DNA of 64,000 nt, taken from the NCBI RefSeq assembly GCF_030408855.1, contig NZ_CP047358.1, positions 1,364,001 through 1,428,000 on the forward strand. Reading direction: 5' to 3'. Under the pieces are notes generated by a model. It saw only the letters and a list, made by a program, of their open reading frames with translations, had not been told where the DNA came from and did not search any database. Position numbers and translations under genes: made by a program. Source of the stretch: Corynebacterium glaucum. Its GTDB lineage: Bacteria > Actinomycetota > Actinomycetes > Mycobacteriales > Mycobacteriaceae. Positions 51,158 to 59,958 of this stretch are shown piece after piece (the first letter of the stretch is position 1; every line of letters begins with the position of its first letter).

Positions 51158-53180
51158 TGTTCTTCTCGGCCACCCAGGTGGTGATCAGTGCGACCGCCTC
51201 GTCCACCGGCACCCCGTTGACCTGCGAGCCGTCGAGGAAGCGGAAGCTTACCGCGTTTGCTTCGACGTCGCGTTCGCCAGCGAGCAGCATGAACGGCACC
51301 TTGGAGGTGGTGTGGGTGCGGATCTTTTTCTGCATGCGGTCGTCGGAGTGGTCGACTTCTGCGCGGATGCCCTGGGCGCGGAGCTGATCGACTACTCCGT
51401 CGAGGTGGTCGGCGAACGCGTCCGCGACGGGGATGCCCACCACCTGGTGCGGGGCGAGCCAGGCCGGGAAGGCGCCGGCGTAGTGCTCGAGCAGCACGCC
51501 GAAGAAGCGCTCGATGGAGCCGAAGAGCGCGCGGTGGATCATCACCGGGCGCTGCTTTGTGCCGTCCGGGGAGGTGTACTGGAGGTCGAAGCGCTCCGGC
51601 AGGTTGAAGTCGAGCTGCACGGTGGACATCTGCCAGGTACGGCCGATAGCGTCGCGGGCCTGCACCGAAATCTTGGGGCCGTAGAACGCGGCGCCGGCCG
51701 GGTCCGGCACCAGCTCAAGGCCCGACTTGGTGGCCACGGATTCCAGGATGTTGGTGGAGCGCTCCCAGATCTCATCGTCGCCGATGTACTTCTCCGGGTC
51801 CTTCGTGGACAGCTCGAGGTAGAAGTCGTCGAGGCCGTAGTCCCGGAGCAGCGAAATGATGAACTCGAGCACGCTGGTCAGCTCTTCTTCGAGCTGGTCC
51901 TCGGTGCAGTAGATGTGCGCGTCGTCCTGGGTGAAGCCGCGGGCGCGAGTCAGGCCGTGCACCACGCCCGACTTTTCGTAGCGGTAAACGGTTCCGAACT
52001 CGAACAGGCGCAGCGGCAGCTCGCGGTAGGAACGCCCGCGCGAATCGAAGATGAGGTTGTGCATCGGGCAGTTCATCGGCTTGACGTAGTAGTCCACCGC
52101 CTGCTTGGTCACGTTGCCCTTGTCGTCCACCTCACCGTCGAGCTTCATCGGCGGGAACATGCCGTCGGCGTACCAGTCGAGGTGGCCGGACTTCTGAAAC
52201 AGCTCGCCCTTGGTCACGTGCGGGGTGTTCACAAAGGCGTAGCCGGCTGCCACATGGCGCTCGCGCGAGTGCTGCTCCATGACCATGCGCACGATGCCGC
52301 CGTCCGGGTGGAACACTGGCAGGCCAGAACCGACCTCCTCCGGGAAGGAGAAGAGATCCATCTCGTTGCCCAAGCGGCGGTGGTCACGCTTCTCCGCCTC
52401 TTCGAGCATGGTGAGGTACTCGTCGAGCTTTTCTTTCGACTCCCACGCGGTGCCGTAGATGCGCTGCAGTCCGGCGTTGGCCTGGTCACCGCGCCAGTAC
52501 GCGGCGGACGAGCGGGTCAAGGAAAACGCCGGGATGTACTTGGTGGTCGGCACGTGCGGGCCGCGGCACAGGTCGCTCCACTCCACCTCGTCGGTGCGTG
52601 GGTTGACGTTGTCGTAGTGGGTCAGCTCGCCGGCGCCAACCTCGGTCGCCTCGTCCGAGTTCGGATCGACGTTGCCCTTGTCGTTGATCAGTTCGAGCTT
52701 GTACGGCTCGTCCTTGAGGTCCTCGGCCGCTTCCTCCACCGAGGCGTAGACGCCGCGCGAGAACTTCTGCCCCTGTTTGATGATCTTCTTCATCCGCTTT
52801 TCAAGCGTCTTCAGATCTTCGGGAGTGAACGGCTCGGCGACATCGAAGTCGTAGTAGAAGCCGTCGTTAATCGCAGGACCGATGCCAAGCTTCGTGCCCG
52901 GGAACTCCGCCTGGACCGCCTGGGCGAGCACGTGCGCGCAGGAGTGGCGGATGACGGAGCGCCCCAGCTCCGAGTTCGCAGCGATCGGCATGAACGTCGC
53001 GGTCTGATCCGGCACGTGGGATAGGTCTTTGAGGTTGCCCTCTCCATCTTGGACCACCACGATCGCCTGCTCGCCCTTGTTAGGCAAGTCCAGTTCCCGC
53101 ATCGCCGCGCCCACTGGGGTGCCGGCGGGAACCTCGAACGGCTCCAAGGTGAGGATCTGGGAAGCTTCGGTCTCTGCCAT
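51114..53180 (-). CDS. thrS: Threonine-tRNA ligase
   Basis: Class II synthetase, 688 residues from the ATG at 53180, which has AAAGGAG about 10 bases upstream; ATGs at 53213 and 53207 are less likely. TGS domain at the N-terminus, editing domain motif [13 protein letters not shown] (HxxxH) and later the C-x-H pair, catalytic core with [33 protein letters not shown], and the C-terminal anticodon domain ([10 protein letters not shown]). Leads the PIM gene run. Confidence 0.97.
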   Translation of the reverse strand: MAETEASQILTLEPFEVPAGTPVGAAMRELDLPNKGEQAIVVVQDGEGNLKDLSHVPDQTATFMPIAANSELGRSVIRHSCAHVLAQAVQAEFPGTKLGIGPAINDGFYYDFDVAEPFTPEDLKTLEKRMKKIIKQGQKFSRGVYASVEEAAEDLKDEPYKLELINDKGNVDPNSDEATEVGAGELTHYDNVNPRTDEVEWSDLCRGPHVPTTKYIPAFSLTRSSAAYWRGDQANAGLQRIYGTAWESKEKLDEYLTMLEEAEKRDHRRLGNEMDLFSFPEEVGSGLPVFHPDGGIVRMVMEQHSRERHVAAGYAFVNTPHVTKGELFQKSGHLDWYADGMFPPMKLDGEVDDKGNVTKQAVDYYVKPMNCPMHNLIFDSRGRSYRELPLRLFEFGTVYRYEKSGVVHGLTRARGFTQDDAHIYCTEDQLEEELTSVLEFIISLLRDYGLDDFYLELSTKDPEKYIGDDEIWERSTNILESVATKSGLELVPDPAGAAFYGPKISVQARDAIGRTWQMSTVQLDFNLPERFDLQYTSPDGTKQRPVMIHRALFGSIERFFGVLLEHYAGAFPAWLAPHQVVGIPVADAFADHLDGVVDQLRAQGIRAEVDHSDDRMQKKIRTHTTSKVPFMLLAGERDVEANAVSFRFLDGSQVNGVPVDEAVALITTWVAEKNNAQPSEDSIASRRA

Positions 53181-53285
53181 GGTCAGCTGCGCTCCTTTGC
53201 GCGTCATGGGCACGCGTCATACCTGGACGCGGCCCTGGGTCAGTGCGTTTGCAAAGTCTACCCCGGCGCGTCAGCCTAGACCGAC

Positions 53286-54521
53286 TCAGCGTGAGCCGGA
53301 GAGCACCGCTTCGCCCCAGAACGCATCGCCATTGCCGTCGGTGCTCGTCCCCGGCGGCAGCCAGTACACCGCAGAGCCAATGTGGGTGATCCACTCGTTC
53401 AACCGGTCAGCTTCATCCAGCCGCTTGAGCACCGGGGTGAACTGCACGTCCGGGTCCTTTTGGTACGCGAAGAAGATCTGGCCGGCGTTGGAAAGCTCTT
53501 CCGAACCAGGCTCAGGCGGCAGGTTGTAGTTGTACGGCCGGCGCTTGAACCGTTGCTCGGGGTGGTCGACCGGAGGCATCGCCCGGGCCATGTGCGAGTT
53601 GCGGTCGATCACGGGCAAGCCGTAGTCGTCGACTGCCTCCATGTCAGGGTCTGTGAACTCCCCGCCGCCGCTCAACGGCGCGCCGTCGTTAAGCGTGCGC
53701 CCCACGGATTCCTCCCGCGAGGCTCGATCGAGCATCTCCCACTCATCGAGGTGCATGGCGATGCGCCGCACCACCATTGAAGTCGAACCGGCGAAGCCTT
53801 CCGGCCCGTCGATCCACACCTGCTCGGCGTACTCGTGCTCTTCGTACGGGTTGACGGTCCCGTCGACCTGGCCGAAGAGGTTGCGCGGGGTTTGCCCCTG
53901 CGGGATGGCGCCGTAGGCGTTCATGAACCCCTGTTGCACCCAGGCGGTGGACACGTAGTCGGTGCCCGCGCGCGTCATGTGCCGCATGGCCCACGCGCAC
54001 ATGATCGGATCGTCGGCGCAAATCTGCAGTGCTAGATCGGTTTGGCCCCACTCTTCGCGCAGCGCATCGCGAATCATCGCGGGGATGTCGTGCAGCCACT
54101 CCGGCTTCTTCTCCGGCGCGGCGATGTCGAAGATGCGCGGGCCGAAGCCGACAGTAATCGTGAGGTTCGCGGGCCACTCGTTCATCTCCGGCTCGAGGCT
54201 GCCCAGCGGCGTCTGCCCGGCGGTCAGCGCGCGGGCATCCTCGGTCCACAGCCGCATCAGGCGGGTGACCCCGTCCGCATCCACCCCGTCTTTGAGGTTG
54301 AAGCCGATCAGGTTCAGGCTGGACTGCGTCTTGGTGGCGATCCCCGCCTGGTGCTCGCCGTCAAACGGCACGACCGAGTGCTGAAGCGGCTCGTTGTCAG
54401 GTTCGGAGTTGCTCGGCACACCAGCAGGGGCGTCTGGGTCGCTCGAGCAGGAGACAAGCATGCTTGTCGACGCCACCATGGCGGACGCCCCCGCAAGAAA
54501 CCCCCGCCTGGAAACCCGCAC
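53286..54521 (-). CDS. Exported DyP-type haem peroxidase
   Basis: 411 residues from GTG 54521, overlapping nothing but 8 bases after the copC stop, with GAGGAAGAG upstream. The N-terminal VRVSRRGFLAG is a twin-arginine signal, followed by a hydrophobic stretch ending SMLVSC, so it may be a Tat-exported lipoprotein. The DyP signature FGQVDGT (GxxDG) carries the distal Asp; RNSHMARAMP and the C-terminal region are typical. It binds haem outside or at the membrane. Clustered with copC and a PCuAC gene. The recurrent-motif variant at 54462-54472 encodes part of the signal peptide. Confidence 0.92.
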   Translation of the reverse strand: MRVSRRGFLAGASAMVASTSMLVSCSSDPDAPAGVPSNSEPDNEPLQHSVVPFDGEHQAGIATKTQSSLNLIGFNLKDGVDADGVTRLMRLWTEDARALTAGQTPLGSLEPEMNEWPANLTITVGFGPRIFDIAAPEKKPEWLHDIPAMIRDALREEWGQTDLALQICADDPIMCAWAMRHMTRAGTDYVSTAWVQQGFMNAYGAIPQGQTPRNLFGQVDGTVNPYEEHEYAEQVWIDGPEGFAGSTSMVVRRIAMHLDEWEMLDRASREESVGRTLNDGAPLSGGGEFTDPDMEAVDDYGLPVIDRNSHMARAMPPVDHPEQRFKRRPYNYNLPPEPGSEELSNAGQIFFAYQKDPDVQFTPVLKRLDEADRLNEWITHIGSAVYWLPPGTSTDGNGDAFWGEAVLSGSR

Positions 54522-54528
54522 CGTGTTC

Positions 54529-55134
54529 TTACTCTTCCTCCCCCATGTCGCCTTCGAGGTCTTCGCTCTTCTTGCGGCGTGCAAGCGCCGCGAAGGCCGC
54601 ACCCGCAACCACCACAACGCCGAGCACCGCGAGGATGAGGTTCATATTGGACCGGGTTTCGTCATCGAGATTCTCCGGCTGCATAGTGCTCTCCCCGCTC
54701 TCCCCCGAAGTCTCAGAGGCGACCGGCGAAACCTCGCTGCCTGCTGGAGCATACGTAAAGGTGGTCATGCCCTTGGTTGCGTGCCCGTCGGAGGAGACAA
54801 TCTGGAAGCCGATGCGGTAATCCCCCGGCTGCGTGTCCAACCCGCTAGGCACATCGAGTGACACCCACTGACCGTCAAGTTGTGGCTCGCCCGAGTAGAG
54901 CACCTCCGGTTGCCCGTCGGAAATCCGGGACAGCGCGAGAGTGCTGAAACCTTCTTGCGGCTGCCCGGAAAACTCCAGCGACAGCTTCGACGGAAACTCC
55001 TCGACCACTTCACCGTTGGCCGGAGAGCCGGAAATGACCGCGTCGTGGGCGAGAGCGGACGGGGCTGTCATCAGCGCGATGGATGCGGCGGAGACGATTA
55101 CTCCGCCTGCACGAACTCGAACTGGTTTTCTCAC
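54529..55134 (-). CDS. copC: CopC-domain copper-binding protein, membrane anchored
   Basis: 201 residues. A signal peptide (1-29, ending ALA) leaves His30 as the first mature residue, as needed for the CopC copper site. CopC core: SPANGEVVEEFPSKLSLEFSG and SSDGHATKGMTTFTY, with the second His. After a Ser/Glu linker a membrane helix (NLILAVLGVVVVAGAAFAALA) and a charged tail follow. Probably stores or delivers copper; near PCuAC and DyP, suggesting a shared extracytoplasmic pathway. Confidence 0.9.
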   Translation of the reverse strand: MRKPVRVRAGGVIVSAASIALMTAPSALAHDAVISGSPANGEVVEEFPSKLSLEFSGQPQEGFSTLALSRISDGQPEVLYSGEPQLDGQWVSLDVPSGLDTQPGDYRIGFQIVSSDGHATKGMTTFTYAPAGSEVSPVASETSGESGESTMQPENLDDETRSNMNLILAVLGVVVVAGAAFAALARRKKSEDLEGDMGEEE

Positions 55135-55223
55135 TACCCGCTCCCCTCAGCAGCTTTTTGCAATACCGCCATCTACTGTAGCTGCCCTAAGTGCATCGAC
55201 CCCACCGGGTCGCGCGCCAGCTG

Positions 55224-55847
55224 CTAGTGGCCAGAGTGCTCGAGCTGGTGGCCTTGCAGATCACCGTCTTTTCCGTACTCCTCGTGGCCAGCGCCCATCG
55301 TGCGCACCGAAACATCTGGGACTACAAGCGTGGTTCCGTCTGCGAACTCGAAGGTGATCTCAACGGTGCTCCCTGCAGGGATCTCCGGTGCGAAATCCAT
55401 CACCATGAGGTGGTCGCTGCCCGGCGTGAACTCATGATCCTGCCCGGCGGGGATGGTTACGCCACCCTCTTTCTCCTGCATGACACCGTCAACCACTTCG
55501 TGGATCTCGTAGCGAGCATCGCCCAGCGAAGTGGTGAACCCAGTCAGGGTGATCTCAGCGTCGCTGGTGTTGTAAAGAGTGCCAAAAATCGCAGTCATGT
55601 CGGAACCCTCAGGCATGTCAGCCGCTGCCTTCGCCCGCACCGTGCCAGCGGCAAAGTGGACCTGTCCCTCTGCGTTCTCTTGAGCGTTCTCCTGGGCATT
55701 CTCCTGAGCCGACTCGGAGGAGGTCGAGGCCGCGGTCACCGACGTAGGCGAGGTAGGAGCCGTTGGCGCGGTCTCTTCAGTCCCGCACCCATTCAAGGTA
55801 AGGCCTGCGACGCAGGCGATGGCTGCGGCCAACTCGATTCGCTTCAC
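55224..55847 (-). CDS. PCuAC-family copper chaperone lipoprotein
   Basis: 207 residues from GTG 55847 with GGAAGG upstream. Lipobox LTLNGC gives acylated Cys21, then a Thr/Pro/Ser linker and three tandem AQEN units (about 46-57). The Cu(I) motif H-x-M...H-x-M is visible as EIHEVVDGVM and DHLMVM. A His-rich tail (MGAGHEEYGKD, LQGHQLEHSGH) may bind extra metal. Delivers copper to cytochrome oxidase in known homologues. Lies upstream of copC and DyP, with an 89-base gap before copC. Confidence 0.91.
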   Translation of the reverse strand: MKRIELAAAIACVAGLTLNGCGTEETAPTAPTSPTSVTAASTSSESAQENAQENAQENAEGQVHFAAGTVRAKAAADMPEGSDMTAIFGTLYNTSDAEITLTGFTTSLGDARYEIHEVVDGVMQEKEGGVTIPAGQDHEFTPGSDHLMVMDFAPEIPAGSTVEITFEFADGTTLVVPDVSVRTMGAGHEEYGKDGDLQGHQLEHSGH

Positions 55848-55904
55848 TCTGACTTCCTTCCAGCAGTTAGGGTTTTTAATCCCCGCCATTTTAGTCGTCG
55901 CCAA

Positions 55905-58280
55905 TTACATCTCTTGCGCTGCCGCCGCTGCGAGGTGGCGTCCCGTGACGGAACCGGTCGCGTCATGCGTGCGTATCAGGTCTGCGGGCGTTCCGTGGGC
56001 AACAATGCGCCCGCCAGCGGAACCCGCCCCAGGTCCGACATCAATCACGTAATCCGCCTGGCCGACAACAGCCAGGTTGTGCTCAACCACGATCACGCTC
56101 GACCCCTTGGCCACAAGTTGCTCAAACAGCGTCACCAGCCGCGCGGTGTCCGCGAGGTGAAGACCGGTCGTCGGCTCGTCCAATACGTAGGCGGACGCAA
56201 GTTTTTTCAGGTTCGCGGCAAGCTTGAGACGTTGCCGCTCCCCGCCAGACAATGTGGTCAGCGATTGACCGAGCGTCACGTACCCGAGCCCTACATCGAC
56301 GAGGTGGCCGCAGATCTTCGAGGCTGCAGTGACCTTGTTGTCCTTGAGGTACTGCTGCGCTTCGCTGGCAGGCATGGTGAGCACCTCGGAGATGTTTTTC
56401 CCTCCGAGGGTGTGCACGAGCACGGCGTCGTCGAAACGCCTGCCCTCGCACACCTCGCATGGAACGTCGACACCTTGAACCACACCGAGGTCGACGTAGA
56501 CCACACCTGCCCCCTTGCAGTGGGGGCAGGCACCTTCTGAGTTCGGGGAGAACAGTGACGCAGGTTCGCCTGATGCCTTCGCGAACGCTTTGCGGATGGA
56601 GTCGAGCGCGCCTGTATAGGTTGCCGGGTTCGAGCGCCGCGACCCAGCAATTGCAGCCTGGTCAACCCAGACTGCATCGGCGAGTTCGTCCGCGTACTGC
56701 AGTTCACGCAGTAGGGAGGATTTGCCAGAGCCCGCCACACCGGTAATTGCCGCGAGGACACCGGTCGGAACGTCGACATCAATGCCGTTCAAGTTATTCT
56801 CCGTGGCACCTTCTACACGGATCCACCCGGTCGGTTCGCGCGGCTCCTCCTTGATCACGACGGCACGCTTGAGACTTTCTCCGGTGCGTGTGCCCGCCTC
56901 CCGCAGCTGTCCCACCGTGCCCTGGAACACGACCTCGCCCCCGTCGATACCGGCACCCGGCCCCAGTTCCACAACATGGTCGGCAATCTCAATAGTTTGC
57001 GGGCGGTGCTCCACAACAAGCACCGTGTTTCCCTTGTCGCGCAGCGCGAGAAGCAACGTGTTGAGGCGGTCGATGTCGGCAGCATGCAACCCAGCGGTCG
57101 GCTCGTCGAAGACATAGGTGACATCGCTCAGTGCCGATCCGAGGTGGCGGATCATTTTGACTCTCTGCGCCTCGCCACCGGACAGGGTGGAACTCGGGCG
57201 GTTGAGCGTGAGGTAGCCCAACCCGATGTCGACAAAGTTCGCAAGCGCCTCGCGTATCGACGCCACCAGCGGCGCAACGGATACTTCTTCCACCTGTTCG
57301 AACCAGTCGGCGAGGTCAGCCACCTCCATCGCGCACAGCTCAGCGATGTTCTTGCCGTTGATGGTGGATTCAAGCGCGTGAGGGGCTAGACGCGTTCCTC
57401 CGCAATCTGAGCAGGTCACAGCGGTGACAGCGCGGTCCACGAACTCCCTGACGTGCTTCTGCAGTCCCTCCTTCTCCTTACTCAGCAGCGACGCTTTCAA
57501 CTTGACGATAAGCCCTTGGTAGGTGGTGTTGATGCCGGCGAACTTCACCTGTTCCGCTTCGGCATAGAGAAGTTCGTGCCGCTGCTCTTTCGTGAACTCT
57601 CCTACGGGCATATCGTTGGGGTACTTGCCCGATTCGGCGTATTGTCGCCACTGCCAAGACCCAGCTTTGTAGCCGGGGGCGAGAAGTGCGCCGTCTTCAA
57701 GCGACAAAGCGTCATCGACAACCTCTGCCTCGTCGAACTCGCTGACGCGACCCGTTCCGGCACAGGTCGGGCACATCCCTCCCGTGCGGGTGTAGTTCTT
57801 CAGCACCTTCTTCTTCCCCGTGGTGTCTTTAAGCACCCCACCCCCGGAGACGCTGGGCACGTTGAAGGAGTACGCGCCTGGACCACCGGCCTTTGGTTCA
57901 GCGATCCTGGAGTACAGCACGCGGAGCAGCGCGGTGACGTCTGTCGCCGTGCCGACTGTAGATCTCGGGTTCGCTCCCATCGGGGACTGATCGACGACGA
58001 TCGCAGCCGTAATCCCCTCCAAACCCACCACGTCGGGGCGCGCCATGGTGGGCATGAAGCCCTGCACGAAAGTCGAGTACGACTCATTGATGAGGCGCTG
58101 CGATTCAGCAGCGATGGTGTCAAAGACGAGCGAGGACTTGCCTGACCCCGAAAGTCCAGCGAAGACGGTGAGCCGCCGCTTGGGCACGCGCACGGAGACG
58201 TCTTTGAGGTTGTTCTCGTTCGCACCGGTCACCACGATGAAGTCGTGAGCATCTGCTGCAATGGCTGGGCTAGTAGTCAC
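55905..58280 (-). CDS. UvrA-like ABC ATPase lacking the UvrB-binding insert
   Basis: 791 residues, shorter than canonical UvrA (about 950). Two ABC halves: Walker A GLSGSGKSS near 42 and GVAGSGKSS near 507, signatures TLSGGEAQR and TLSGGERQR, and Walker B FDEPTAGLHAAD / LDEPTTGLHLAD. Zinc-finger pairs CPTCAGTG, CSDCGG, CPHCKGAG and CEVCEG remain. The missing region fits a UvrA2/DrrC-type protein linked to drug resistance or DNA-lesion tolerance. Its GTG has a TACTGT -10 7 bases upstream, so it is leaderless. It lies beside tRNA genes at a likely rearrangement boundary. Confidence 0.88.
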   Translation of the reverse strand: MTTSPAIAADAHDFIVVTGANENNLKDVSVRVPKRRLTVFAGLSGSGKSSLVFDTIAAESQRLINESYSTFVQGFMPTMARPDVVGLEGITAAIVVDQSPMGANPRSTVGTATDVTALLRVLYSRIAEPKAGGPGAYSFNVPSVSGGGVLKDTTGKKKVLKNYTRTGGMCPTCAGTGRVSEFDEAEVVDDALSLEDGALLAPGYKAGSWQWRQYAESGKYPNDMPVGEFTKEQRHELLYAEAEQVKFAGINTTYQGLIVKLKASLLSKEKEGLQKHVREFVDRAVTAVTCSDCGGTRLAPHALESTINGKNIAELCAMEVADLADWFEQVEEVSVAPLVASIREALANFVDIGLGYLTLNRPSSTLSGGEAQRVKMIRHLGSALSDVTYVFDEPTAGLHAADIDRLNTLLLALRDKGNTVLVVEHRPQTIEIADHVVELGPGAGIDGGEVVFQGTVGQLREAGTRTGESLKRAVVIKEEPREPTGWIRVEGATENNLNGIDVDVPTGVLAAITGVAGSGKSSLLRELQYADELADAVWVDQAAIAGSRRSNPATYTGALDSIRKAFAKASGEPASLFSPNSEGACPHCKGAGVVYVDLGVVQGVDVPCEVCEGRRFDDAVLVHTLGGKNISEVLTMPASEAQQYLKDNKVTAASKICGHLVDVGLGYVTLGQSLTTLSGGERQRLKLAANLKKLASAYVLDEPTTGLHLADTARLVTLFEQLVAKGSSVIVVEHNLAVVGQADYVIDVGPGAGSAGGRIVAHGTPADLIRTHDATGSVTGRHLAAAAAQEM

Positions 58281-58287
58281 CCGGTGA

Positions 58288-58293
58288 ACAGTA
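58288..58293 (-). promoter_or_regulatory. -10 element for the leaderless UvrA-like gene
   Basis: TACTGT on the minus strand, 7 bases before the GTG at 58280, with no Shine-Dalgarno site between. Confidence 0.5.
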
Positions 58294-58357
58294 CGTCACC
58301 CCAGTCGAAAAGCGAGAGACTCGCGGGGCCGCTTTGGCTTCGGGAGTCTTGGTGTTG

Positions 58358-58429
58358 TGGTCCTAGCTGGGATCGAACCAGCGACCTTTCCGGTGTGAAC
58401 GGAACGCTCTTCCACTGAGCCATAGGACC
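58358..58429 (-). tRNA. tRNA-Val (anticodon CAC)
   Basis: Minus strand, 72 nt. Acceptor GGTCCTA pairs with TAGGACC, D-arm GCTCAGTGGAAGAGC, anticodon stem TTCCG/CGGAA with loop TTCACAC (anticodon CAC), T-arm GCTGGTTCGATCCCAGC. CCA not encoded. Confidence 0.97.
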
Positions 58430-58440
58430 GAACGGGAAAT

Positions 58441-58661
58441 ACTTTACACAGGCCCACCGTTTCCGCCGAATCGCCAGCTCACCTCCGCAGACGCTGGCGA
58501 ATCACATCGGTGTCACCCATCCGCCAGTGCCACTCGGCATTGCCGCTACTGGGCACACCCCCTCTTAACTGGCGATTTGGCACTCAGCTAGGGAAACGGA
58601 TAATGTTCTTTCTCGCATAACAGCAAGCAGTGCTCCCCAACCGGCGCACAGTTTGCAGCTT
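58441..58661. other. Gene-free segment with inverted repeats
   Basis: No gene is supported in this 220-base gap between divergent tRNA genes. It holds inverted repeats sharing a CGCCAG core: TCGCCAGC (58471-58478) with GCTGGCGA (58493-58500), and CGCCAGT (58522-58528) with ACTGGCG (58569-58575). It must also carry the promoter of the plus-strand tRNA cluster. Confidence 0.5.
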
Positions 58662-58737
58662 GCGGATGTAGCGCAGTTGGTAGCGCATCACCTTGCCAAG
58701 GTGAGGGTCGCGAGTTCGAGTCTCGTCATCCGCTCCA
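58662..58737 (+). tRNA. tRNA-Gly (anticodon GCC), copy 1
   Basis: 73-nt body plus encoded CCA (58735-58737). Acceptor GCGGATG pairs with CATCCGC; anticodon stem TCACC/GGTGA, loop TTGCCAA. Confidence 0.97.
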
Positions 58738-58760
58738 AGCCCCCAAGCGGGGCTTTGCCC

Positions 58761-58832
58761 GCGCGATTAGCTCAGCGGGAGAGCGCTTCCCTGACACGGA
58801 AGAGGTCACTGGTTCAATCCCAGTATCGCGCA
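58761..58832 (+). tRNA. tRNA-Val (anticodon GAC), copy 1
   Basis: 72 nt. Acceptor GCGCGAT pairs fully with ATCGCGC; anticodon stem CTTCC/GGAAG, loop CTGACAC. CCA not encoded. Lies 23 bases after copy 1 of tRNA-Gly. Confidence 0.97.
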
Positions 58833-58879
58833 CGGAGTCCCCAGAGGCCTCCGGTTGCAAGCTTCAGAGCCTGCAACCT

Positions 58880-58952
58880 GCGGATGTAGCGCAGTTGGTA
58901 GCGCATCACCTTGCCAAGGTGAGGGTCGCGAGTTCGAGTCTCGTCATCCGCT
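58880..58952 (+). tRNA. tRNA-Gly (anticodon GCC), copy 2
   Basis: 73-nt body identical to copy 1, but no CCA follows. Confidence 0.97.
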
Positions 58953-58995
58953 CAAGTACTTTCCACGTACTTCGGGGCAATCCCGCCCCACCCAC

Positions 58996-59069
58996 GGTGG
59001 ATTGGTCGAGTGGTTAGGCAACGGTCTGCAAAACCGTGTACACGGGTTCGATTCCCGTATCCACCTCCA
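58996..59069 (+). tRNA. tRNA-Cys (anticodon GCA)
   Basis: 71-nt body plus encoded CCA. Acceptor GGTGGAT pairs with ATCCACC; anticodon stem ACGGT/ACCGT, loop CTGCAAA. Confidence 0.97.
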
Positions 59070-59091
59070 CTTCTTAACCATCCCACCCTTC

Positions 59092-59163
59092 GCGCGTTTA
59101 GCTCAGCGGGAGAGCGCTTCCCTGACACGGAAGAGGTCACTGGTTCAATCCCAGTATCGCGCA
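59092..59163 (+). tRNA. tRNA-Val (anticodon GAC), copy 2, with acceptor-stem mismatch
   Basis: Differs from copy 1 only at position 6 (59097, T instead of A), giving GCGCGTT against ATCGCGC and so a U6-U67 mismatch. Otherwise complete; the next tRNA starts after a single base. Confidence 0.93.
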
Positions 59164-59164
59164 C

Positions 59165-59240
59165 GCGGATGTAGCGCAGTTGGTAGCGCATCACCTTGCC
59201 AAGGTGAGGGTCGCGAGTTCGAGTCTCGTCATCCGCTCCA
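59165..59240 (+). tRNA. tRNA-Gly (anticodon GCC), copy 3
   Basis: Body identical to copies 1 and 2; CCA is encoded (59238-59240). Followed by the reductase gene 15 bases later. Confidence 0.97.
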
Positions 59241-59255
59241 CGTATCGTCATCGGC

Positions 59256-59939
59256 ATGCTGCATGCCACCGACATCCCCTCCCTCATCGGCCCCACGCTC
59301 GACCCAAACGAGCGCGAAGTCCGCGCAGTAGCCATCAACGCGCTCTTCGGCGCCTTCGGCCGCGGCGGCACCTCCGGCCCGCTCGGCAACGACACCGACG
59401 CATCCCTCATCGCGGGCCTGCGCGACTGGTCGGATGTCATCCTCGTCGGCTCCGGCACCGTCACCGCCGAGGATTATGGCCCCGCCGCCACACCCATGGC
59501 TGTCCTCAGCACCTCACTCAAGCTCGACACAGGGCTCGGCATTTTCAACAGTCCCCGTTTGCTCATTCTCACCCCAAAGCATTCGCTTGTCGACGCCTCG
59601 TTTGAACCACATCGATCAACCCTCACCGCCAAAGGCGCCGAGCTGATCAGCACCGGCAGCGGCTCCATCACTGAGGCTGTCGAAGCGCTGCACGACCTCG
59701 GTTTCAACCGCATCCTGTGCGAAGGCGGCCCAAGCGTCTACGCCGCCGCAATCTCAGCCGACCTCATCGACGTATTGCACCTGACCGTAGATCCTTCCAC
59801 GAGCGCAAGCGACGACACCCACGGCCTTCAGATCACGGGAGATGACGTTCGCCGATTCCAGCTCGAGCACGTCGGCGTGGACGACGATTCAATGATGTTC
59901 TGCCGCTATCGGCGGGTGCCGGCCCAAGACCGCCCTTAG
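59256..59939 (+). CDS. RibD C-terminal/DHFR-family reductase
   Basis: 227 residues with the RibD C-terminal (dihydrofolate reductase-like) fold: REVRAVAINALFGAFGRGG at the start, SDVILVGSGTVTAEDYGP, FNRILCEGGPSVYAAAISADLID and a final DDDSMMFCRYRR. The stand-alone reductase domain probably uses NAD(P)H; substrate unknown (a pyrimidine or pteridine-like compound is possible). It starts 15 bases after tRNA-Gly with no clear promoter, so it may be co-transcribed with the tRNAs. Contains a variant of the recurrent 11-mer at 59585-59595. Confidence 0.88.
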   Translation: MLHATDIPSLIGPTLDPNEREVRAVAINALFGAFGRGGTSGPLGNDTDASLIAGLRDWSDVILVGSGTVTAEDYGPAATPMAVLSTSLKLDTGLGIFNSPRLLILTPKHSLVDASFEPHRSTLTAKGAELISTGSGSITEAVEALHDLGFNRILCEGGPSVYAAAISADLIDVLHLTVDPSTSASDDTHGLQITGDDVRRFQLEHVGVDDDSMMFCRYRRVPAQDRP

Positions 59940-59945
59940 CCCCGG

Positions 59946-59951
59946 TACGGT
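59946..59951 (+). promoter_or_regulatory. -10 element for leaderless aftC
   Basis: TACGGT, 7 bases before the GTG at 59959, with no Shine-Dalgarno site. Confidence 0.5.
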
Positions 59952-59958
59952 AATTCGC

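Noticed and set aside
51312..53024. Plus-strand open frame of 570 codons
   Set aside because: Antisense to thrS, whose motifs are complete; same GC effect. Similar long antisense frames over pyrC, aspS, rel, secD, mltG and aroB are rejected for the same reason.
53270..53290. Possible DtxR box near the DyP gene end
   Set aside because: Only a few bases match, and it lies downstream of the peroxidase gene, not in its promoter.
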